Assembly: GCA_046704255.1 (NCBI GenBank)
Contig: JBJKSH010000229.1
Span: 1-39,201 of the forward strand
DNA: 39,201 nt
Direction of reading: 5' to 3'
Origin: FEN-1297 sp046704255
GTDB taxonomy: Bacteria > Bacteroidota > Ignavibacteria > Ignavibacteriales > Ignavibacteriaceae
Both the position numbers and the translations under genes were made by a program. This document shows positions 33,216 through 39,201 of the stretch, one piece after another (within the stretch, counting starts at the first letter, position 1; each line of letters starts with the position of its first letter). The notes below the pieces were generated by a model, which made no database searches, was not told the DNA's origin, and saw nothing but the letters and a program-made list of their open reading frames with translations.

Positions 33216-34544
33216 ATGTCTAAAAAAGTAGCACTACATACATTAGGATGTAAACTAAATTTTTCGGAAACATCAACCATCGGCAATCAGTTTCTAAATA
33301 GAGGATTTGAAATTGTGGATTTTAAAAACAAAGCCGATGTTTATGTTTTTAATACGTGCAGCGTTACTGAAAATGCCGAGAAGGAATGCAGGCAGCTTGT
33401 GCGCCGAGCATTAAGGCAAAACCCGGCAGCATTTGTTGCATTAACCGGATGCTATGCCCAGCTTAGGCCGGAAGAACTATCTAAAATAGAAGGTGTTGAT
33501 GCCGTGCTGGGAAGCGGTGAAAAGTTTAAACTTTTTTCTTTAATTGATGACTTTGCTAAAAAAGATTTGGCATGCGTATATGTTTCTCCCGTACAATCTT
33601 TAAATGAATTCGGATCCGCACATTCCACGGATGCTGATTCCAGAACACGTGCATATTTTAAAATTCAGGATGGCTGCGATTACAAATGTTCGTTCTGCAC
33701 TATACCCATGGCCAGAGGGAAAAGCAGAAGCATGAATCCTGAAACTGCTGCCATAGAATTTTTTAAATTGGCAAAAGCCGGTTATAAGGAAATAATTCTT
33801 ACCGGCGTTAATGTAGGCGATTACGGTAATTCATACAATACGGATTTATACAATCTTCTTCTAAGGTTTGTGGAAATTCCCGGCGATTTTAGAATTAGAA
33901 TAAGTTCCATTGAGCCTAATTTACTCAGCGATGATATATTAGAACTTACGGCTGACAATCCAAAGATGTGCAAACATTTTCATGTACCTTTGCAAAGCGG
34001 TAGTTCAAAAATTTTAAAACTAATGCAGCGAAGATATAAAGTAAAAGATTATGCTTCACTTATTTATAAGATAAAGCAAAGAATACCAGGTGCCGGAATT
34101 GGAGTTGATGTAATTGCGGGATTTCCCGGAGAAACGGAAAATGACTTTATGGAAACTCATGAATTACTAAGAGAATTGCCTGTTTCTTATCTGCACGTTT
34201 TTACTTATTCGGAAAGGCCGGATACAAAAGCCGTTACGTTAGCCGGAAGCGTGGATATTCATGAAAGAAAGAGGAGAAATAATATCCTTAGAATTTTAGG
34301 CCAGAAAAAGAAGAACGCATTTTATAATGAAATGATCGGCAAAAATCTTCGGGTTTTATTTGAAGCGGAAAACGATAACGGAACAATAAAAGGCTTTTCA
34401 TCTAACTATGTTAGGGTAATCCATAATTACGAACGCGAACTTGTAAATGAATTTTCTGATATTACGATTACCAAAAATCAAAATAATTTATGCTCAGGGA
34501 AATTATTGGGCAAGAAAAAATCAATTGACTTAATTGCTTGTTAG
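33216..34544 (+). CDS. mtaB: tRNA t6A37 methylthiotransferase MtaB
   Basis: Radical-SAM enzyme that adds a methylthio group to t6A37 of tRNA, giving ms2t6A. The 442-residue protein has an N-terminal UPF0004 domain with cluster cysteines C12 (TLGCKLN), C48 (NTCSVT) and C79 (TGCYAQ), a radical-SAM site C154-C158-C161 (CDYKCSFC), and SSIEP/HFHVPLQSGS signatures. The LGCKLN and NTCSVT forms are those of MtaB rather than MiaB or RimO; the C-terminal TRAM-like domain is short. It begins 23 bases after the rpsA terminator and is followed by an exported-protein gene after 23 bases. Confidence 0.9.
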   Translation: MSKKVALHTLGCKLNFSETSTIGNQFLNRGFEIVDFKNKADVYVFNTCSVTENAEKECRQLVRRALRQNPAAFVALTGCYAQLRPEELSKIEGVDAVLGSGEKFKLFSLIDDFAKKDLACVYVSPVQSLNEFGSAHSTDADSRTRAYFKIQDGCDYKCSFCTIPMARGKSRSMNPETAAIEFFKLAKAGYKEIILTGVNVGDYGNSYNTDLYNLLLRFVEIPGDFRIRISSIEPNLLSDDILELTADNPKMCKHFHVPLQSGSSKILKLMQRRYKVKDYASLIYKIKQRIPGAGIGVDVIAGFPGETENDFMETHELLRELPVSYLHVFTYSERPDTKAVTLAGSVDIHERKRRNNILRILGQKKKNAFYNEMIGKNLRVLFEAENDNGTIKGFSSNYVRVIHNYERELVNEFSDITITKNQNNLCSGKLLGKKKSIDLIAC

Positions 34545-34567
34545 TCCTAAACTTACATTTAAAAAAT

Positions 34568-35332
34568 ATGAAAAAAATCTGTTTCCTAATCCTAAATTTA
34601 ATCTTAATATTAAACTTTCCCGCCACAATCTTTTCACAAACAACATTAACCAATCCATCAAAAGAAAATATTCTTAAGCTGGAAAATTCAATTAAAGCTG
34701 TACCCCAAAGAAGGCTATTAAATAATTTTGCGGAAGAAAATGTTTCTTCCAAAAAAAGTGTGGGGCTGGCAATTTTATTTTCTGCCATACTCCCCGGCAT
34801 GGGAGAATTATATGCGGGCAACTATTCAAGCGGAAAATATTTTACGGCAGCAGAAGGTGCTTTGTGGGGAATATATTACGGGCTTGATACATACAGCAGC
34901 TGGCAGAAAGACAGATACATGGCTTATGCTGCTTCCGCAGCTGGGGTAAATTTGCAGGGTAAAGATGCAACTTTTTTTTCTACCATAGCAGATTATTTAA
35001 ACATTGATGAATACAATAATTCCATGGCTTTGTCTCAGGACTTCAGCGCAATGTATAACAGCTCAAAAAATTACTGGCGCTGGCAGTCTAATACCGACCG
35101 AAAAACATACAGAAACATGTGGGTAAACGGTGAGCAGGCTAATAACAGCTTAAGGTTTGTTGTTGGTGCATTAATATTAAATAGAATTGCAAGCATAATA
35201 AACGCAGTACGGCTGGTTGCAGCTTATAATAAAAGGAGTGCCGAAAAATTAAGCTGGAACGTTTCGGTTGGGGTGAAGAACTATAATACTCTGCCGTCTA
35301 GTCTAAATCTTAATTTCAATACCTCTTTTTGA
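34568..35332 (+). CDS. Exported protein with hydrophobic core, possibly DUF5683-like
   Basis: From ATG 34568 the product has 254 residues and a standard signal peptide (MKKICFLILNLILILNFPATIFSQ, residues 1-24; cleavage after FSQ). An upstream in-frame TTG at 34538 lies within the mtaB gene and is rejected. Residues about 65-105 contain VGLAILFSAILPGMGELYAG-type sequence followed by GKYFTAAEGALWGIYYG; the PGMGxxYaG motif resembles the DUF5683 family of Bacteroidota exported proteins. A second hydrophobic segment (SLRFVVGALILNRIASIINAV region) is near 205-225. Function unknown; probably membrane-associated in the periplasm. Confidence 0.65.
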   Translation: MKKICFLILNLILILNFPATIFSQTTLTNPSKENILKLENSIKAVPQRRLLNNFAEENVSSKKSVGLAILFSAILPGMGELYAGNYSSGKYFTAAEGALWGIYYGLDTYSSWQKDRYMAYAASAAGVNLQGKDATFFSTIADYLNIDEYNNSMALSQDFSAMYNSSKNYWRWQSNTDRKTYRNMWVNGEQANNSLRFVVGALILNRIASIINAVRLVAAYNKRSAEKLSWNVSVGVKNYNTLPSSLNLNFNTSF

Positions 35333-35393
35333 AGATTAATTTTTTTTAATCTTTTATTAAGCCAATATTAATAATCATAGAATATGTTTACTG

Positions 35394-35416
35394 CGCAAAT
35401 TTAAAATGAATTTGCG
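35394..35416. promoter_or_regulatory. Perfect inverted repeat CGCAAATT-N7-AATTTGCG
   Basis: CGCAAATT at 35394-35401 and AATTTGCG at 35409-35416 around a 7-bp spacer, 46 bp before the lysine-rich protein gene. The right arm lies in TGAATTTGC, one mismatch from a TAnnTTTGC promoter element, so it could be an operator overlapping a promoter. It has no T-run to act as terminator. Confidence 0.3.
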
Positions 35417-35461
35417 TTAACAAAATTATTTTTATTAATAAACGGATGAGAGGTATCCATA

Positions 35462-35863
35462 ATGAAATCCAAAATTTTATCATTTGGCGTAATATTAACC
35501 TTCTTGGTAACAATGGGAATAGGTGCGGCTTTTGCACAAAATGCACCTCAAAATAAAACAGAAAAGCCTAAAGTTGAAAAGAAAGAAACTGCGGTAAAAC
35601 ATAAAACCATGGCTTCTACCGAGCACAAGAAACTTGAAAAGAAAACAAACCATAAAAAAACCGCGAAAAAAACTACTCTTGGCAAAAAAGAGAGAACTCA
35701 TAAAACAATGAAAACTGCTCATAAAAACACAACAATGAAAGGTGTTCATAAGACTACAACAAAGAAAGCAGTTAATAAAAGAGCCGAAAAGAAAGAACCG
35801 AAGAAAGTATATAAAAAGGAAGCTAAGAAAACCGAAAAGAAAGTAACTCCGGAAAAGAAGTAA
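35462..35863 (+). CDS. Secreted lysine-rich low-complexity protein
   Basis: A 133-residue protein with a signal peptide (first 25 residues, ending AFAQ) and a mature part made almost entirely of K, T, H, A, E in short irregular repeats (KKT, HKT, EKK). It has no predicted fold. Its composition resembles the periplasmic acid-shock protein Asr of enterobacteria and other basic, proton-buffering or polyanion-binding exported proteins; homology cannot be claimed for such low complexity. An AGAGG site precedes the ATG, and a strong terminator follows. It lies just upstream of a two-component regulator gene, which might control it (inference). Confidence 0.65.
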   Translation: MKSKILSFGVILTFLVTMGIGAAFAQNAPQNKTEKPKVEKKETAVKHKTMASTEHKKLEKKTNHKKTAKKTTLGKKERTHKTMKTAHKNTTMKGVHKTTTKKAVNKRAEKKEPKKVYKKEAKKTEKKVTPEKK

Positions 35864-35885
35864 TTAATTATCGATTTTATTAGGC

Positions 35886-35920
35886 AAAAGGAGAGTTTTT
35901 TTAACTCTCCTTTTTTGTTT
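35886..35920 (+). terminator. Strong rho-independent terminator
   Basis: AAAAGGAGAGTT (35886-35897) and AACTCTCCTTTT (35903-35914) form a perfect 12-bp stem with a five-T loop, followed by TTGTTT. It ends the lysine-rich protein gene and stops 12 bases before the response regulator start, so the regulator must have its own promoter overlapping this region or depend on read-through. Confidence 0.85.
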
Positions 35921-35931
35921 ATTTTTCTTCC

Positions 35932-36621
35932 ATGAGAATTTTAGTTGTGGAAGATGAAAAGAAAGTAGCTTCCTTTATTAAAAAAGGGCTGGAAGAAGAA
36001 TATTATGCTGTTGATATAGCTCCGGACGGTAAAGAAGGCTTAAAGCTGTCTTGTTCGGAAGAATATGATCTTATTATAATGGATATTATGCTGCCCTTTA
36101 TAGACGGCATATCTCTTCTAAAAGATATTAGGAAAAAAGAAATTACCGTACCGGTTTTAATGCTAACAGTTAAAGACAGTTTAAAAGACAAAGTGGAAGG
36201 ACTTGATGCCGGCGCAGATGATTATTTAACAAAGCCTTTTGCTTTTGAAGAACTTTTAGCAAGGATTAGAGCACTGCTTAGAAGGAAAGATACCAATAAA
36301 CCAACGAAACTAAAAGTAGGTAAATTAATTCTGGATCTTCAATCGCACCGGGTAAACAGAGACAACCGTGAAATTTTTTTAACGCCTAAAGAATATTCTA
36401 TTCTGGAATACCTTATGAGAAATGCTAATAAAGTTGTTTCCAGAACCAAACTTATTGAACATGTGTATGATTATCACTTTGATACCGAAACTAATATTAT
36501 AGATGTTTATATAAACAAGGTACGCTCAAAAGTAGATGCAAATTTCGAAAATAATCTTATTCATACAATCCGCGGCGTAGGCTATATAATTAAAGATGAC
36601 GACGATATTGATACGGGTTAA
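35932..36621 (+). CDS. OmpR-family response regulator (CusR/CopR-like)
   Basis: A 229-residue DNA-binding response regulator. Receiver: acidic E7-D8, phosphoacceptor D51 in LIIMDIMLPFIDG, T79, K101 in TKPF; then a winged helix (about 125-222) with LTPKEYSILEYLMRNANKVVSRTKL, shown by motifs LTPKEYSILEYL, DVYINKVRSKVD and HTIRGVGYIIK. The overall look, with DFxxxETNxIDVYI-like helix 3 (here DTETNIIDVYINK), is closest to the metal/envelope-stress CusR-CopR group. It starts 12 bp after a terminator and is followed by its partner kinase 11 bases later. The signal is unknown. Confidence 0.95.
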   Translation: MRILVVEDEKKVASFIKKGLEEEYYAVDIAPDGKEGLKLSCSEEYDLIIMDIMLPFIDGISLLKDIRKKEITVPVLMLTVKDSLKDKVEGLDAGADDYLTKPFAFEELLARIRALLRRKDTNKPTKLKVGKLILDLQSHRVNRDNREIFLTPKEYSILEYLMRNANKVVSRTKLIEHVYDYHFDTETNIIDVYINKVRSKVDANFENNLIHTIRGVGYIIKDDDDIDTG

Positions 36622-36632
36622 ATTAATGGTGT

Positions 36633-38084
36633 GTGTTTAAAATTGTGAATTTTATGTTTAACAAACTAAAACATTTCGTTTCTTCCACAAGATTTAAAAC
36701 CACTCTTTGGTATTCTTCTTTATTTTTAATCCTGGAAATTCTTCTGGGGATTTTCATTTATTTTTATCTTTATAATACCTTAATGGATAACCTGGATTTA
36801 GGATTAAAATCCCAGGCAAAAGCCATCCTTCGAGTGGTCTCCGAAAAACACATGGATATAGAACACTTTGTGCCCGATTCAATTTATTCATCTTCTTCGG
36901 ACCTTGTGTGGGATATTATTTATAACGAGATAGCCTTCAACTTAAGAAACAACTTTATTCAGATTAATTTAAAAAATAAAATCATTTTTAGAACCGCAAA
37001 CCTCAACGATGATGTTTTAGCCTTTCCTAATAAAAAAGCGCCGATTAATTTATTTAATTTTACAGACACTACCTTATCTGAAAAGCCAATCAGATGTGTA
37101 AAATTAAATTCGGACAAATATAAAGTTTTTGTTGCATTCCCCGTCCAGAGCATAACGCAAACTTTAAACAGCCTGGTTCATATATTTGTAACACTTGCAC
37201 CTATATTTTTTCTAGTATCCATTCTTGGCGGCGGAATTATCTCGGCGAAGGCTTTATCAAGAATTGATGCCATAATTAAAAAGACGGAGGAAATTACTGC
37301 GCTAAACCTCGGCGAAAAAATCGGCGGGGAAAAATACAGCGACGAATACGGCAGGCTTGTAAAAAAGATGAACGAAATGATAAGCAGGATAAAAACATCA
37401 ATTGAATATATGAATCAATTTTCAATTTCCGCAGCACACGAGCTTAAAACTCCTCTTACAATTTTACGCGGGGAAACCGAAATTGCGCTGAAGTCCCGCA
37501 AAACACCGGAAGAATATATTGAAGTTCTTAAAAGCAACTACGAAGAAACTATCAGGTTAACAAAGATTGTTGACAACCTTTTCTTCATCTCCAAAATAGA
37601 TCATTCTATGATTGAGATTAGAAAAGAAAAAGTATTTTTAGATGAATATTTAACTGCGACGGTAAACCATCTTAAAATTTTAGGATTGGAAAAAAATATT
37701 AATATAGAGGTTAATTCCAATACAAATTCTTTTGTTGAAATTGATAAAGAATTGATGACGCAGGCTTTGTCCAATCTTATTGATAATGCAATTAAATACG
37801 GGGAAGACAGCAACCTAATAACAATTAAAGGAGAAAATACCGAGCCCGGTAAGGTTAAAGTAAGTGTCTTAAATAAAGGTGAGGGAATTCCCGAAGAATT
37901 AATTCCAAAAATATTCGATCGTTTTTTCAGGGTTGAATCTTCCAGGAACCGCGGTACCGGCGGCGTGGGACTCGGGCTTTCCGTTGTTAAAGCAATTGTA
38001 ACCTGGCACGATGCGGAAGTTTATGCAAGTTCAAGCCCTAATGGCGTTACGGAATTTTCTATCTTTCTACAAAAAGCGGCTTAA
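36633..38084 (+). CDS. Sensor histidine kinase (HAMP, HisKA, HATPase)
   Basis: Partner kinase of the upstream regulator. With GTG 36633 it has 483 residues; ATG 36654 (476 residues) is equally possible, since neither has a clear ribosome binding site. Layout: first membrane helix near residues 25-48, a periplasmic domain of about 130 residues, second helix near 183-205, HAMP linker, HisKA with H269 in SISAAHELKTPLT, N-box LSNLIDNAIKYG, and ATP-lid motif GTGGVGLGLSVVKAIV. This is the classical CusS/EnvZ-like architecture. It ends eight bases before the convergent protease gene. Confidence 0.93.
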   Translation: MFKIVNFMFNKLKHFVSSTRFKTTLWYSSLFLILEILLGIFIYFYLYNTLMDNLDLGLKSQAKAILRVVSEKHMDIEHFVPDSIYSSSSDLVWDIIYNEIAFNLRNNFIQINLKNKIIFRTANLNDDVLAFPNKKAPINLFNFTDTTLSEKPIRCVKLNSDKYKVFVAFPVQSITQTLNSLVHIFVTLAPIFFLVSILGGGIISAKALSRIDAIIKKTEEITALNLGEKIGGEKYSDEYGRLVKKMNEMISRIKTSIEYMNQFSISAAHELKTPLTILRGETEIALKSRKTPEEYIEVLKSNYEETIRLTKIVDNLFFISKIDHSMIEIRKEKVFLDEYLTATVNHLKILGLEKNINIEVNSNTNSFVEIDKELMTQALSNLIDNAIKYGEDSNLITIKGENTEPGKVKVSVLNKGEGIPEELIPKIFDRFFRVESSRNRGTGGVGLGLSVVKAIVTWHDAEVYASSSPNGVTEFSIFLQKAA

Positions 38085-38092
38085 TTTATATT

Positions 38093-39157
38093 TTACTCAT
38101 TCTTCGTTTTAGAATGAAAAATACTTAAGTAGTAACCCTTGTTTATTAAATAGTCTTTATTTTTTAGTAAAAAATCTTTTATAGTTTCAATAGAAATTAC
38201 TTTTGTAATTCCATAATTTATTTCTTTTTGATGCTCTACATAAACCTCCCCGGTGTATGGAACAAGAGGATTGTACTGCAGTGATTCCGGTAAGGAAGCC
38301 GGCACAAGAACATCTTTTGAATTTTCCGGAACCCATTCTACAATTCCTACAAGTTCAAAATTCGGAACTCCGTCCCTAACTGCCAGAACAATTCCGCCGC
38401 TGCACCCCCTGTTTATTACAGCATCAATAAAGAAAGATCCTTTTTGATCATAATTCGGACTGCTGACAATTGCAGTAGTTAACATTTTATAATTCAGCGG
38501 GAAACCGAAAACGTAAACAAAGCTGCCCCACTCAAGTTCCTTAGCGTTTCCAAGAGGATACGAAAATACGGGAAAGCTTAAAGAATATTTAAGCCCAAAA
38601 TGCCTGCCCAGTATAGCAACATCAATATCCTTATCCGAAAGAATTTCATTTACATTGCTGCCTTCCGGGAATCCGGCAACATAAATTGACTGGCTGGATT
38701 TAAAAGCAATGCTCTGTACCTCATCGGTATAAGTACCAACCTTATCGCTGAAATAAGTAATCAAAGTATCTTTAAAATTCACAACATGAGCGCAGGTTAA
38801 CAGGCCTACGGTTCCGTTCGAATTGTATATAATCGTACCTGTACCGGCACTGGATCTGTCTACAAAAGTAGTTTTAACATATTTATTTTGTATAACCGAA
38901 TCCGTTAAACCTTTTAGCTTAAGCCTGCTGTTGTCCGCAAAAATATAAGCTTTGTAAAAAGCTACTGAGTTTATTCTAACAAGTGAATTTGAAATTTCAT
39001 CAAGTTGTTTTGAAGCATTGTTGTAGGGAAATTCACTGTCGTATTTTCCGTCGTTTAATGTCGGATACACCGACCTGTAAATTATTGAAGAGCATGAAAG
39101 ATTTAAGCTTGCGGCAATTATCCCCAATAAAACAGCTAACTTAACGGATGTTTTCAT
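38093..39157 (-). CDS. Trypsin-like serine protease lipoprotein
   Basis: A 354-residue exported protein. Start at ATG 39157 gives a lipoprotein signal (hydrophobic stretch then LNLSC, C22) and is preceded by AGGAAG; a longer frame to 39196 would put 13 residues before the signal and is rejected. Residues about 95-285 form a chymotrypsin-like double barrel: AGTGTIIYNS, H124 in LLTCAHVV, D179 in DKDIDVAILG, S253 in NRGCSGGIVLAV with a cysteine just before the serine. All three triad residues are present. It may cleave envelope proteins; no PDZ domain follows, unlike DegP. It is the last complete gene and converges on the kinase gene. Confidence 0.8.
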   Translation of the reverse strand: MKTSVKLAVLLGIIAASLNLSCSSIIYRSVYPTLNDGKYDSEFPYNNASKQLDEISNSLVRINSVAFYKAYIFADNSRLKLKGLTDSVIQNKYVKTTFVDRSSAGTGTIIYNSNGTVGLLTCAHVVNFKDTLITYFSDKVGTYTDEVQSIAFKSSQSIYVAGFPEGSNVNEILSDKDIDVAILGRHFGLKYSLSFPVFSYPLGNAKELEWGSFVYVFGFPLNYKMLTTAIVSSPNYDQKGSFFIDAVINRGCSGGIVLAVRDGVPNFELVGIVEWVPENSKDVLVPASLPESLQYNPLVPYTGEVYVEHQKEINYGITKVISIETIKDFLLKNKDYLINKGYYLSIFHSKTKNE

Positions 39158-39201
39158 TTGTCTTCCTCGCTCATTAAGCCTAAAATATATTATCAACTAT
39201 A

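Noticed and set aside
1..39201. tRNA, rRNA, CRISPR arrays, insertion sequences, prophage genes
   Set aside because: Intergenic regions were read for tRNA T-loop signatures, regularly spaced repeats, transposase motifs and terminal inverted repeats; none was found.

Overview
The window is AT-rich chromosomal DNA and looks like ordinary bacterial core genome. Evidence for a Bacteroidota/Chlorobiota/Ignavibacteriota-type (FCB) organism: several genes are preceded by the Bacteroidota-type -7 element TAnnTTTG(C), best seen before cmk where a TTTG -33 box sits 20 bp upstream. Envelope proteins are mostly lipoproteins and outer-membrane beta-barrels, and one protein looks DUF5683-like. Many genes (rpsA, lon, the aminotransferase, the lipoprotein operon) also carry clear Shine-Dalgarno sequences, and several use TTG or GTG starts. 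The mix of a Bacteroidota-like promoter with good Shine-Dalgarno sites fits Ignavibacteria/Chlorobi better than Bacteroidia. This is an inference; no rRNA, tRNA, CRISPR array, prophage or insertion sequence is visible.

Layout. 1-8.9 kb is an envelope region: a secreted metallophosphoesterase (-), a divergent operon of two beta-barrel-like proteins plus a glycerophosphodiester phosphodiesterase lipoprotein (+), and a converging operon (-) of three lipoproteins followed by an unusual protein that fuses an endonuclease/exonuclease/phosphatase (EEP) domain to an Omp85-type barrel. Three unrelated phosphoesterase folds are therefore exported from neighbouring genes. 9.0-12.2 kb (-) is a two-component system whose kinase has an extracytoplasmic PDZ-like domain and a multi-helix membrane part. 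12.4-16.9 kb has coaD, a small membrane protein, a class I aminotransferase, and a TPR protein-aroE pair. 17.1-21.4 kb has a Dld-II-like FAD/Fe-S D-lactate dehydrogenase and sucC in convergent orientation. 21.7-25.6 kb has an acyl-CoA ligase, a methyltransferase preceded by a decayed gene remnant, and an inositol-monophosphatase-family gene. 25.7-34.5 kb is a housekeeping run on the + strand: lon, free-Met-(R)-sulfoxide reductase, dnaX, cmk, rpsA, mtaB. 34.5-39.2 kb has a membrane-associated exported protein, a lysine-rich exported protein, a second two-component system, and a trypsin-like protease lipoprotein.

The strongest hidden signal is inside dnaX at 29920-29973. A run of nine A is followed, five bases later, by a perfect 9-bp hairpin. 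The -1 frame meets TAG at once (29940-29942) and the +1 frame meets TAA shortly after. A Shine-Dalgarno-like GGTGAT lies just upstream. This has the layout of the frameshift or slippage signals that make the short gamma subunit from dnaX in other bacteria, and would give a 413-residue gamma beside the 560-residue tau. Other items of interest are the EEP-Omp85 fusion, a two-part stem in the rpsA leader, and 11-bp-spaced TGTCA repeats between the first two-component operon and the lipoprotein operon.
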